64,000 nucleotides of DNA from Flavobacterium soyae (GTDB taxonomy: Bacteria; Bacteroidota; Bacteroidia; Flavobacteriales; Flavobacteriaceae): the NCBI RefSeq assembly GCF_021245985.1, contig NZ_JAJQXA010000002.1, positions 288,668 to 352,667 on the forward strand, written 5' to 3'. Shown here piece after piece: positions 10,801 to 20,700 of the stretch. Each line of letters opens with the position of its first letter. The stretch's first letter is position 1. A model generated the notes under the pieces. That model saw only the letters and a program-made list of their open reading frames with translations. It had not been told where the DNA came from and searched no databases. The position numbers were made by a program, and so were the translations under genes.

Positions 10801-13800
10801 AACATTTGAATAATCTGACAGATAGTCTTTCCAAAATGATAACGATTTTTTACTATCTATTTTATCCAGCCATTCAATGTACTGTGAATAAGGTTTTGGC
10901 ACTGGAAGGTCTATCAAAATACTCTGATTTATACTATGAAGTATTTGATAAAAATCATTAATTAAAATGCTCATACACCATCCGTCAATAAGAATATGAT
11001 GATGGCTCCAGATAAATTCATATTCATTGTTTCCTAAATCAAGTACCAACAATCGCATTTGACTCGGATTTTCCGGATTAAATCCTTTTTGTTTATCCTT
11101 TTGTTTTGTTTCGTTTACAAAAGCTTCAATAGTTTGGTTTTCAATTTGTAAAAAAGAGAAATCACCTTCAACATTTTTTCTTACAATCTGCAGGGGCTCA
11201 TTGGCTAAATTTTCTGAAAAACTTGTTCTTAAAACTCCGTGTCTGTCAATCAGTTTATTGTATGCTTCCTTAACATTGTCAATACTTAAATTAGCAGCAT
11301 TTATGCGGTATGACATTTGTTCAAAATACATCGAAGACGAAGATTCTGATATCCAGTGAAAGTATAATCCCTGCTGCAAAGGCGAAAGTTTGTAAACATC
11401 TTCTACTCTGCCGTCTTTGTTTATTCGGTTTAAATCTTCAATACTAATTTCTTTAAAAGATAAATCTGAAGGTGTCAGATAGCTTTTATCTGAGCTTGCT
11501 AATTCCTCAATAAGATTTATTAATGCTTTTTCGTAAGCATTGATGATTTTTTGTGCGGTTTCTTTCTCGCAGATTTCTTTAGCATACCTGAAATTGATAT
11601 TGAGTTTCCCTTCTACCAATATTCCTGTAACTTCCAGAGGTACATCTCTTTTATTTTTAGGGTCAATATTTAAACCAATAAATTCTGACGCATATTCTAA
11701 TAGGGATTCTTCTTTTTTATCATCCACATTATTACCAAAATCTCCTAAATAATTAAATGCAATTGACGGGTTAACTTCAGGGATATAATGTGGCGATAAA
11801 TATTTTAATATACCATATCCTATTCCTTTATTTGGAATTTTCCTTAAGCTCTCTTTTACAACAATCAAAGTTTCATTTGCGGTATTTGCAGGAGCGGTTT
11901 GTAAAACAAAAGGATAAACAGTAGTAAACCACCCTATAGTTCTGCTAATGTCTATTTCAGGTATTATATCTTCCCTTCCGTGACCTTCAATATGCAAAAT
12001 GCTTTTATTTATTCCCAGACTTTCCTGCAGTGCAATCGCTAATGCAGAAAGTAAAACATCATTAACTTCTGTTTTATAAGTACGGTTTACTTTGGTTTGC
12101 AGTAAATTGGTAAGATCAGGGTTTAAGGTAAAAGTCAATACATCTTTGATCTCAAATTCTCTACTTTTTATTTCCTTGTCTGTTGGAAAATCAGAAATAG
12201 CCTGATTTGCTATTTCATACCAATAGTTTTTCTCTGCGTTTAACTTTTCTCCACCTGCGTATTCTTTTTGTGCAGCTGCCCATTTTTGAAAAGAATCAGA
12301 TTTTAAAGGTAATTTGGGTTCATTTCCTATTGTATATTCCTTATACAACACTGCTAAATCTTCTAATAAAATACGCCAGGAAACACCATCAATAACTAAA
12401 TGATGAATAATAATTGCCAGTCGATCGCCATCTTTTAATCTAAAAAGTGCCGTTTTGACCAGGCTTGTCTGATCAAGTTTAAAGCCCGCCTGCATTTCTG
12501 CTCCAACCTTAGAGATTGTTTCAAGTTCATTTTTATCCTCTCTAAGGTCGTAAAAAATTACAGCATGGCTTTCTTTAAAATTGCTTCTGTTTTTTTGGTG
12601 CCATATTCCGTTTTCATTACTAAAACTCATTCTTAGCGCATCGTGATGAGCTATTATACGAGTAAAACATTTTTGCACAATTTCAATATCCAGCTCGGTT
12701 GTACTTTTTAATACTACTGATTGGTTGTAATAATTATGTGCCTTAAAGATAGAATCATTGAAAAAATAACTTTGTATAGGAGTCAGCTCTACTGCCCCAG
12801 CTACTTCAGACTGATCAATAATTTTATTGCTAACTTCAATATATTGTGCCAGATCCTCTACTATAGGATTGTTAAATAAGTTTAAAAGTGTAAGGCTGTA
12901 TCCTTTTTGTTTTAATTTAGATATGATTTGGATCGATTTAATCGAATCGCCTCCCAGATTATAGTAATTGTCTTTAACACTAATAGCTTCTCTTTTTAAT
13001 ACCTCTTCCCAGACTTGTACTAATATTTTTTCTTCATGAGATCTGGCTCCTACATATTCTCCTTTTATTACATCATCATTACCAACATCGGGTAATGCTT
13101 TTCTGTCTATTTTTCCATTTGGGGTTAAGGGCAAAATTGGTAACTCTACAAAGAAAACCGGTATCATGTATTCCGGAAGTTTTTCTTGTAAAAAGCTTAT
13201 TAATTCTGTTTTATCTATTTCAGAGTTTGAAACAAAATAAGCCACAAGTGTTTTTTCTTCATTAACCTCTTTAGCTTCCAGAACTACTTGAGTAATTTGC
13301 TCTGAATAATCTAAAACAGCGGCTTCTATCTCTCCTAATTCGATCCTGAATCCTCTGATTTTTACCTGATGATCTTCTCTTCCTAAAAACTCAATACTGC
13401 CATCTGGTAACCATCGTCCTAAATCTCCGGTATCGTACATGCGCTGTCCGGATATAAAAGGATTTTCGATGAATTTTTTAGCTGTTAAATCGGGATGATA
13501 TAAATATCCTCTGGCTACATTGTCTCCGGAGATGTAAATGCGTCCTGTTATCTCTCTAGAAACAATTTGCAAATCTTTATCTAAAATATAAATCTGGGTA
13601 TTGGAAATAGGCTTACCAATAGGAATTATATTTTTACAATCATTTATTTTTGTTACAGTTGCCCAAACGGTACACTCAGTAGGCCCATATTCATTATACA
13701 ATCCAATGTTTTCAAAATGTTTGTTGTGGGTTGCAATTATATCTAATTTAATCGCTTCTCCGGCAAGAATAACATTTCTTAAACTGAGATTTGCTTTTTC

Positions 13801-16128
13801 TTTTCTGAATGCCTCAAATAGTACTGAATAATAACTCGGTACACAAAGCATGTCCGTTATTTTATTATCTATTATTCTTTTGGTAATATCCTCAATATCT
13901 TTTATCACTTCATCTCTTTCGACTACTAATGTGCCGCCCAGTAAACCGCTCCAGATTACGGCTATAGAGGAATCAAATGCAAATGAAGAAATCAGTAAAA
14001 TTCTCTCTACCTGATAATAATTTAATCTGCTTAAAGTTGAATTTACCAGATTTCCATGTTCAACCATTACCCCCTTTGGGTTTCCTGTTGTTCCAGAAGT
14101 GTAAATAACATAAGCCAGATCTGACGCTTTGTTTGCAACAGGAGGTTTTTCATTCCCATATCTGAATCTTTCAAAATTATAAAGCATAATTTCTTCTGCA
14201 TCCAGCACAAGTTTACATTTACTGTCTTTCTCAATAAAGTCTACTCTGTCTTCTGGGTAATTTATATCTATGGGTAAATAAGCCGCTCCGGCTTTTAATA
14301 TCCCTAAAATAGCGATAACAAAAGTTTCTGATTTATCCAGCTTGATACCTACAATATCATTAGGTTTTATATTGTAGTTCTCTAATAAGTATCCCGCCAG
14401 CTGGTTGGCTTTTTCATTTAATTCACGGTATGTAAAACGTTTATTATCAAAAAGCAATGCTTCTTTATCGGGCATGCGTTCTGCCTGATCTTCAAATAAG
14501 CTGACTATGGTTTTATCTTTAGGAAAATTTTCTTTGGTATTATTGAATTTTTCTAGTACCAGTATTTTCTCATCCTCATTAAGATAACTTATTTTTGAAA
14601 CTGCTTGAGATGGATTTTTTAATACCTGATCTAAAAGCTGTTCCAGATGTTGTGCTAATTGTACGGCAAAATCCTGACTATAAATGTCTGTATTGTATGT
14701 AAGAGATAGTCCAAGACCTTGTTCCTTTTCAATAAAATTGAAATACAAATCAAATCTACTGTTTAGATTTTCAACTTGATTGTAGGACTTTATAGTGAAA
14801 TTCTTAGGGGTCTGATCTGCCTGCTGCTCTAAAATAGCAAAAGACTGTCTTAGATCGAGCATGACATCAAACAATCCGCTTCTGCTCATATCACGATGCA
14901 GTGTTAAGTCCCTCATTAATTCATCGAGCGGATAAATTTGATTTTCAGATGATTCTAAAGTCACTTTTTTGACATTGTTCAATAAGTCGATGAAACTTTC
15001 TTCTGTTTTTATTATGGTTCTTAAGGGTAATGCATTGACAAAAAATCCTATAAGGCTTTTTAAATCTGCATTTTCCCTGCCTGAACTTGCACTTCCTATA
15101 ATGATATCTTCCTGATGCGCATATTTGGATAGTAACAGTTTTACTAAGCTCAGTAAACTCATAAATAAAGTTACTCCTTGTGATTTATTCAATTCTTTTA
15201 AGGAGTTTAAAAGATCTGGATTTAATGTAAAATTTAAAGTTTTTCCATTATAAGTTTTTATAAGCGGTCGTTGTTTTTGAGCTGGCAGTACAAGTGTAGG
15301 CAGATCACCACTAAATTGTTTGAGCCAATATTCTTTATTTTGATCCAGCTTTTTGTTTTTCAGCATATCTTGTTGCCAAACTGAATAATCTTTATAATGG
15401 ATCTTAATTTCTGGCAATGAAATATTTTTTTCTTCTTCTGAGTTGCTATAAAAGCTAAATAAATCTTTTACCATTACTTCCATCGACCATCCATCACTTA
15501 TAATGTGATGCATGACCAGGCTCAGTAAAAATTTAGACTCTGCGGTCTGAAATATTTTTACTTTAAATAATAATCCTTTTTCAAGATCAAAAGAGCTTAC
15601 TTGTTCTTTTTCAATACTTTTATTTATAGCATCTAAATTTTCAACTCCTTTAAAATCTTCAAAAGGCAAAGAAAAATCTATATCTTCAAAATCTAAAATA
15701 TACTGTTTTATATCGCCATTACTATCCTCTTTAAAAACGGTTCTTAAGGACTCATGTCGTTGTATTAAAAATCTAAAAGATGCTTCGACTTCTTTGATAT
15801 CTAAATTTCCCTCAAGCTCATGAACACTGGATAAATTGTATGCAGAATTTCCTCCTTCAAACTGGCTCAATATCCACAATTGATTTTGTGCAGCAGATAA
15901 GGGATAATTCTCCTGACGCAAAGCTACTGGTATAGAAAAGGATACCTGTGAATCGATTTTATGATTCTTGAAAAATTGAATTATATCCTCTTTATTTTCT
16001 TTTATCAGGTTATAACTAATTTCATCTAATTCTTCTCCATCATAATATACTTCAAGATTATCATTTTCAAGTTGAATATCTATATCGTTATTTTTTAATT
16101 GAACAAGTAATTCTCTAACCTTACTCAT
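7789..16128 (-). CDS. two-module NRPS: docking-C-A-PCP-E-C-A-PCP-E (N-terminal half)
   Basis: A 2779-residue protein. Residues 1-55 resemble a TubC-type N-terminal docking domain. Module 1: LCL-like C domain (HHIISDG at 207-213), A domain (Asp719; pocket D-S-A-L-I-A-E-V-W-K, closest to the His code I know, DSELTAEVCK, 7 of 10), PCP (Ser1062) and E domain (HHLVIDG at 1242-1248, EGHGRE near 1381). Module 2: DCL-type C domain (LSPLQQG near 1581, HHILIDG at 1710-1716), A domain (Asp2217; pocket D-V-W-H-Y-S-L-I-D-K, the Ser code with one change), PCP (Ser2570) and the start of a second E domain (HHLVMDA at 2746). The reading frame then ends after an A7 run, and the rest of this E domain lies in the next gene. 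Predicted: a D-His-like then a D-Ser residue. It starts 6 nt after the CmlA-like gene stop. Confidence 0.95.
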   Translation of the reverse strand: MSKVRELLVQLKNNDIDIQLENDNLEVYYDGEELDEISYNLIKENKEDIIQFFKNHKIDSQVSFSIPVALRQENYPLSAAQNQLWILSQFEGGNSAYNLSSVHELEGNLDIKEVEASFRFLIQRHESLRTVFKEDSNGDIKQYILDFEDIDFSLPFEDFKGVENLDAINKSIEKEQVSSFDLEKGLLFKVKIFQTAESKFLLSLVMHHIISDGWSMEVMVKDLFSFYSNSEEEKNISLPEIKIHYKDYSVWQQDMLKNKKLDQNKEYWLKQFSGDLPTLVLPAQKQRPLIKTYNGKTLNFTLNPDLLNSLKELNKSQGVTLFMSLLSLVKLLLSKYAHQEDIIIGSASSGRENADLKSLIGFFVNALPLRTIIKTEESFIDLLNNVKKVTLESSENQIYPLDELMRDLTLHRDMSRSGLFDVMLDLRQSFAILEQQADQTPKNFTIKSYNQVENLNSRFDLYFNFIEKEQGLGLSLTYNTDIYSQDFAVQLAQHLEQLLDQVLKNPSQAVSKISYLNEDEKILVLEKFNNTKENFPKDKTIVSLFEDQAERMPDKEALLFDNKRFTYRELNEKANQLAGYLLENYNIKPNDIVGIKLDKSETFVIAILGILKAGAAYLPIDINYPEDRVDFIEKDSKCKLVLDAEEIMLYNFERFRYGNEKPPVANKASDLAYVIYTSGTTGNPKGVMVEHGNLVNSTLSRLNYYQVERILLISSFAFDSSIAVIWSGLLGGTLVVERDEVIKDIEDITKRIIDNKITDMLCVPSYYSVLFEAFRKEKANLSLRNVILAGEAIKLDIIATHNKHFENIGLYNEYGPTECTVWATVTKINDCKNIIPIGKPISNTQIYILDKDLQIVSREITGRIYISGDNVARGYLYHPDLTAKKFIENPFISGQRMYDTGDLGRWLPDGSIEFLGREDHQVKIRGFRIELGEIEAAVLDYSEQITQVVLEAKEVNEEKTLVAYFVSNSEIDKTELISFLQEKLPEYMIPVFFVELPILPLTPNGKIDRKALPDVGNDDVIKGEYVGARSHEEKILVQVWEEVLKREAISVKDNYYNLGGDSIKSIQIISKLKQKGYSLTLLNLFNNPIVEDLAQYIEVSNKIIDQSEVAGAVELTPIQSYFFNDSIFKAHNYYNQSVVLKSTTELDIEIVQKCFTRIIAHHDALRMSFSNENGIWHQKNRSNFKESHAVIFYDLREDKNELETISKVGAEMQAGFKLDQTSLVKTALFRLKDGDRLAIIIHHLVIDGVSWRILLEDLAVLYKEYTIGNEPKLPLKSDSFQKWAAAQKEYAGGEKLNAEKNYWYEIANQAISDFPTDKEIKSREFEIKDVLTFTLNPDLTNLLQTKVNRTYKTEVNDVLLSALAIALQESLGINKSILHIEGHGREDIIPEIDISRTIGWFTTVYPFVLQTAPANTANETLIVVKESLRKIPNKGIGYGILKYLSPHYIPEVNPSIAFNYLGDFGNNVDDKKEESLLEYASEFIGLNIDPKNKRDVPLEVTGILVEGKLNINFRYAKEICEKETAQKIINAYEKALINLIEELASSDKSYLTPSDLSFKEISIEDLNRINKDGRVEDVYKLSPLQQGLYFHWISESSSSMYFEQMSYRINAANLSIDNVKEAYNKLIDRHGVLRTSFSENLANEPLQIVRKNVEGDFSFLQIENQTIEAFVNETKQKDKQKGFNPENPSQMRLLVLDLGNNEYEFIWSHHHILIDGWCMSILINDFYQILHSINQSILIDLPVPKPYSQYIEWLDKIDSKKSLSFWKDYLSDYSNVAQIPFKIDNSIAYDYKESIETLKVEGNLFKKMNDLCHEIGITQNTFIQGIWGFLLSKYNNTQDVVFGSIVSGRPGDLPGIETMIGLFINTIPVRIKYNYEDTVAFFLKEIQHAAVNANDHHYLNLSKVQSQSELGMNLINHILVFENYMVQEAIQNDLPNTGEELSIKSVEIFEQTNYDFNLIIVPGKSALKIDFKYNENKYDTTLIKNIIHHALHLVEQVCQDVNQPLKSLSYITALEKEKITVDFNTTQVSYPTDKTVVDLFESQVNKFPERTVVLTDSKNITYTEFNTLSNQLSHYLINKFGVTDNDVIGIKLERNEWLITAIFGVLKASAIYLPIDINLPEKRVEYIKNDSQYKVIIDAAFIEEFIKYKNNYSDLNPERKNKANDIAYIIYTSGTTGQPKGTLIEHHSLVNRLLWMQKSYGLTEHDVIMQKTPNSFDVSVWELIWWATEGSKVVFLKDGDEKDPAKIIEHIVAFSVSVMHFVPSMLTQFLEYLESEPESINQLKSLKVVYASGEALNIAANTKFHELLENTKLINLYGPTEATIDVTYFECSKKLDVIPIGKPIDNTKMYILDHQHNIVPVGVEGTIFIAGAGVARGYLNQPELTRQKFIDNPFVPGQSMYNTGDVGKWRPDGNIEYLGRNDDQVKIRGNRIELGEINKTFEMQEQIKTAHALKIKNKLVVFIQFDDTVTLDFQLENDLRSELLKSLPNYMIPHSFQQIKEIPLSSNGKLDRKKLINTYEASINGENNQDTIQVLTPKSLEMAEIWAEVLDISINSVNPELSFIEQGGDSLTMLKVVAMCKKKGYPVTIKDFMMSPYLNFLKTIAKKEDILVKNVKQERENNIPFILSPIQQYFFDVNKHKLNFVMHASYFINLGYDLKSIDKSFDTLTQDHDSFSLRFKKEKGLWQQYYDYESQRYLLEESKEEKMNIKKAIEKAILSIDIENGPLLYINVFYEEGKPVMFIGCHHLVMDAVSWQILLSDIQINYIKLNKKSTSYEQL
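7812..7818 (-). other. A7 homopolymer at the break of the second E domain
   Basis: The coding strand has seven A residues here. In the upstream frame the codons run AAT AAA AAA AGC and reach a stop at 7789. Dropping one A would join this frame directly to the downstream ORF, giving KKAPVMNSYKNW. That matches the LPLKSDSFQKW stretch at the same place in the intact E domain of module 1. So a single extra base, or its removal by polymerase or ribosome slippage, decides whether two proteins or one of about 4300 residues is made. Confidence 0.8.
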
Positions 16129-16134
16129 AGTTTC

Positions 16135-17739
16135 TTATTTTTTTTTATTGTAAAGTATTTCTTTCTCTCCAAACAATCTCTCAGCGACTAATCCTCTGGA
16201 AAGACACTCCTCTATTAATAAATTAGATTGAACTATAGGATTCGATTCGTCCGTATATTTAATACTGCTAATAAATTCACACCATGGTTCTTGTCCCATT
16301 GCATATACATAAACTTCTTCTGGTTTAAATATATCTACCAGAGTCATTCCACGGTCAAAATCACAGCCGGCAAGTCTTCTTGACTGATCGTGATCTTTTT
16401 GCAGTTCGTCTACAAGTAAAGGACCATAAAGCCAGGTCAATGGAGCTCCATCACATTCCATTCCCAGCAGCAGTACATCAATATTGCCTATTATGGGCCG
16501 TGTATGTTCATATACTTTTTTTTCTAAAACCCTGGAATCGGCAACAAAAAGCAGGGAAAAATTGGAAATTTCTATATGAAAACACAATTTTGCTTTTATA
16601 TCTAAATCACTATGCTCTCCTGTAAAAGGTACTCCTGTAATTTTACAATCTAAAAACTCTACAGTCTCAAAGTCTTCAATTTCAATAACGTTTTTAAAAC
16701 CAATATTATTAAACATCAATTTTACAGAAGGATCCTGAAGATGTCCGCCACCGCTTCGCGGCACGACTAAATTTTTGATTTTATGCCTTAAAGGTAAAAG
16801 TGTTTCAAATAAAACATGATCTTGATGATTATGCGTAATTAAAACATAATCAATAGAATCTGGTAAATCATAATCAGAAAAATGTTCAACACTTGATAAA
16901 TAGCCATAATAGCTGATTAATGGATCGACTAATATACTTACATCTTTTGTTTCTATTAAAATACAGGCATGACCAAAATATCTCATTCTGATTTTATCTC
17001 CAGTATATTTAACATAGGGAACTGATGTTTCTTCTGTAAAAAAAGATTGAAATAAAACTTCTTCATCTTGATTTAAATCTCCTAAAAAGCCTCGTATAAA
17101 ATCATATTCCTGCGGATTTCGACGCATTTTACTTAATTCGTCGATAAATTTATGATCAAACGGCATGTCTAAATGCAGCACATCGTCTTCATTTAATTTT
17201 GGTGTACTCAAACAGAAGGGACGAGAATCATTATTGGTAACCCATAAGGCAATACTTTGGCTGTTTTTATTATAAAATTTGCTTTTATATAAAAGATTTT
17301 CAAAAAATCTAAATGATGGATTACCATTTAAATCATATATAAGTTCAACATACCCTTTTAAAATCTCAGGTACAAACTCATAAAGTCCTTCAAGAGATTG
17401 TCCTTTTGCTTCTTTTTTCAGCATTTTAACTAGTTTTCTAATGGCTAATGAAAGGCTGATAGAATCTCTCTGGTTTATTAAAGTAGATTCCATTAATTTT
17501 TTAATGTCTTCAGTTCTGTTTTCAGAATAATCCATAAAAGGTCCGCCAAGCATTTTGGGATTATTGACCATTTCTTTATGGAGTTCCGGAGATTCTATAT
17601 AGGAATTCATTATTTCCAAATGTCTGCCTGTAATATTCATTGCTGCAGTTGAAGGCGATACTAAATGTGCCCATGCAAACCACCTTTCAATTAAAGGTTC
17701 AATTACTACGTTAGGCTTTAAATAAACTAATTTCTCCAT
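16135..17739 (-). CDS. CmlA-type diiron beta-hydroxylase (metallo-beta-lactamase fold)
   Basis: A 534-residue protein that fits the chloramphenicol enzyme CmlA in length and layout: an N-terminal helical domain of about 240 residues, then a metallo-beta-lactamase fold that binds two irons and hydroxylates the beta carbon of a PCP-bound amino acid. I find H303, D307 and H308 in THNHQDH, E375 in FTGEHS, D401 in VADSR and E428 in GMECDG. Their spacings (72, 26 and 27 residues between H303, E375, D401 and E428) equal those of the CmlA iron ligands as I remember them (H305, D309, H310, E377, D403, E430). FrsH, the leucine hydroxylase of FR900359, is from the same family. It lies between two NRPS genes with gaps of 9 and 6 nt. 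Its target residue is not decided by the sequence. A plain lactamase or UlaG-like hydrolase is much less likely. Confidence 0.88.
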   Translation of the reverse strand: MEKLVYLKPNVVIEPLIERWFAWAHLVSPSTAAMNITGRHLEIMNSYIESPELHKEMVNNPKMLGGPFMDYSENRTEDIKKLMESTLINQRDSISLSLAIRKLVKMLKKEAKGQSLEGLYEFVPEILKGYVELIYDLNGNPSFRFFENLLYKSKFYNKNSQSIALWVTNNDSRPFCLSTPKLNEDDVLHLDMPFDHKFIDELSKMRRNPQEYDFIRGFLGDLNQDEEVLFQSFFTEETSVPYVKYTGDKIRMRYFGHACILIETKDVSILVDPLISYYGYLSSVEHFSDYDLPDSIDYVLITHNHQDHVLFETLLPLRHKIKNLVVPRSGGGHLQDPSVKLMFNNIGFKNVIEIEDFETVEFLDCKITGVPFTGEHSDLDIKAKLCFHIEISNFSLLFVADSRVLEKKVYEHTRPIIGNIDVLLLGMECDGAPLTWLYGPLLVDELQKDHDQSRRLAGCDFDRGMTLVDIFKPEEVYVYAMGQEPWCEFISSIKYTDESNPIVQSNLLIEECLSRGLVAERLFGEKEILYNKKK

Positions 17740-17748
17740 ACTATTGTA

Positions 17749-20700
17749 TTAAATTGTTGTTCTTGACTTTCGAACATTATTATTTTTATTGATAAATTTT
17801 AATTCCTTAATTAACAGTGATATTCCTTGAATGGTAGGATTATTAAAGACATCAACTGTTGTTATTTTAATTAAAAAATGACTCTCGATTACACTTTTTA
17901 ACCTCATGACAATGAGACTATGTCCTCCCAATTCAAAAAAATCATCTGTAATTCCTATTTTTTCAACCCTTAAAATTTCCTGCCATATCTCAGTTAATTT
18001 TTCTTCAATATCATTTGTGGGGGCTTTATATTCTTTTTTAATAAAATCCGCCGCTGATACTTCGGGCAAGGCTTTACGATCTACTTTTCCATTTGCTGTA
18101 AGCGGCAAAATGTCCAGCTCTATATAATAATTGGGAAGCATATATTCTGGTAATTTCCCTTGCATATAGTTTCTGATTTCTGATTTATCTACTTTTTTAT
18201 CTGTAATAAGATATGCCACCAGTACTTTATCCTCATTAATTTCTTTAGCATCTATTACCACCTGAAGCAGATTTTCTGAATATTGCAATAATGCCATTTC
18301 AATTTCTGCTGGCTCAATCCTGTGTCCTCTTATTTTTACCTGATTGTCTCCTCTTCCTAAAAAACTTATATTTCCATCGGGCAGCCAGCGTCCCAGATCA
18401 CCAGTATTATATATGCGTTCGTTTTTCTTAAAAGGATTAGTAATAAATTTTTCGCTGGTCAAATCGGAATTATTATAATAGCCTTTTGCCAAACCATCGC
18501 CCCCTATAAAAATATGTCCGGCAATACCTATTGGCACCATATTCATTGCATCATCCAGAATGTAGAATTTTGTATTATGAATAGGAGTTCCAATATTTAA
18601 GGCATCTGAGGGTGCTTCTATTTTTTTTGTACTGGACCAAATAGTAGTTTCTGTAGGTCCATACATATTCCAGACTTCTTTTGTACTCAAAAGTAATTTC
18701 TCTGCCAGTTTTTCACTTAATACGTCACCACCGCAAAGAGTTTTAATCGTTTTATCGCCTTTCCATCCGGCATCAAACAATAATAGATAAAAACTTGGTG
18801 TTGCTTGAATAAATGTTGGTTTTAATGTTTCAATTTTATTCGATAATTCTTTTTGATCAGAAAACAATATCTGACCCGCAATATATACCTCCGCACCGGA
18901 AATTAATGGTAGAAAAAATTCCAGAATCGAAATATCAAATGAATATGTAGTCACTGAAAAAAATAAATCCTGAGCTGTCACATTCATTTTTTCTTTCATA
19001 CTTAAAAGAAAATTAAACAATGAATTATGTCCAATTTCTACACCCTTTGGATTACCGGTTGAGCCGGAAGTGTAAATGATGTAAGCAGTGTCTTCTGGTT
19101 TTACTTTTGTATTATAGGCTGCAATAGTGACCTGCTCTGTATCAAAGTCATCATAATTTATCCATTGAATCCCGTTAGCGTCATCATGTAACTCATTTGC
19201 AAAAATAATTTTTATGCCACTGTTTTCTGCAATGTATTTTATTCTGTTTTCGGGTAAATTTGGATCTATTGGAATATAGGATTTGCCCGCTTTAAAAATA
19301 CCAAGCAATAAAGGTATAAGCTCTACAGATCTTTTAATGCAAACCCCAATAGGCTCATTATTGGTACCATAATTTGCAGCAATATAATGCGCAATTTGAT
19401 CTGATTTAGAATCTAACTCTTTGTAACTATAACTTTTAAAATCATCTTTTACAGCAATATTCTCTGGAACTTGTACTGCTTGCTGACGAAATAAATCTAT
19501 AACTGTTTTATCTTTTGCATATTCTTTCTCAGTAGCGTTAAATTGGGATAAGGCTGCTTTTTCATTTTCGGTTATGCATATTATATCCTTTAACAATACA
19601 TTTTGATCGATCATAACCTGAGTGAGTACCTGTTCAAAATGCCCTGTTATTCTTTTTGCAATTTCATGATCGTATAGGTCACTGTTGTAGTTCAGGTTTA
19701 ACAATAAGCCATTTGCGCCTTGTTCAACAAATGCAAATGTCATTTCTAACTGTGAAGTCTTCCTGTTATTCTCGTATTTACTAATTTTCAAATCAGCAGA
19801 AATGTGATCCTGATTCTGAAAAGATTGATTTTGATTTTGCAATATTACCATCACATCAAATAATGGAGAACGACCGGCATTTCTTTTTAAATTTAACTTT
19901 CCTACTAACTCGTCAAAGGGATACTGCTGATATTTATAAGCATCTAACAATATTGTTTTTTGCAGTTCCAGAAAATCCAGAAATTTACTTTCCTTGTTCA
20001 ATGGTGTCCTAACAGCCAATGTATTAAGATACAATCCTATTTGTTTTTCCAGATCAGGATGTTCCCTTCCCGCGATTGGAGTACCTATTATAATGTCATC
20101 CTGGCCTGTATGTTTGTGCAGTACGATATTAATCGCTGCAAGCAAGGTCATGAATAAAGTCGATTTTTTTTCTTTGGAAAATGTCTTTAAACTTTCTAAA
20201 AATGTTTCAGAAAATCGATGGGTAAAAGTATCCCCATTATAAGTCTGAACTAACGGACGTGGTTTAAATCCCGATAAATTTAATACAGGAATAGTATTAG
20301 AAAATTGATTTAACCAATATTGCTCTGCACTTTGATATTTCTCGTTTTTAAATCCGGCGGCAAGCCATGCTGCATAATCTTTATATTGAATAGACAATTC
20401 AGGCACTTGTATTGTTTTTCCCTGAATGAGGTTCTTGTAAAATTGTATTACCTCCAACATCAGTATTTGCATCGACCATCCATCGCCTATAATATGATGC
20501 ATGCAAAGTGAAAGAATGTGTTTTTTCTCTGCTAATTTTATTACTGAAACTCTTAACAATAGGGCTTTCTCCAGATTGAAAGGTTCATTGTTTTTTAGTT
20601 CTAAATAGGAATCTGCTTCTTGTTTCTGAATGGCAGAATCTGAATAATCTTTGAAATCTATTTTAAAATCAACTTTATTTTTTGACAAGATATACTGCCT

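Noticed and set aside
16135..17739. Metallo-beta-lactamase or UlaG-like resistance hydrolase
   Set aside because: The length, the N-terminal domain and the exact ligand spacing fit CmlA-type diiron hydroxylases better.
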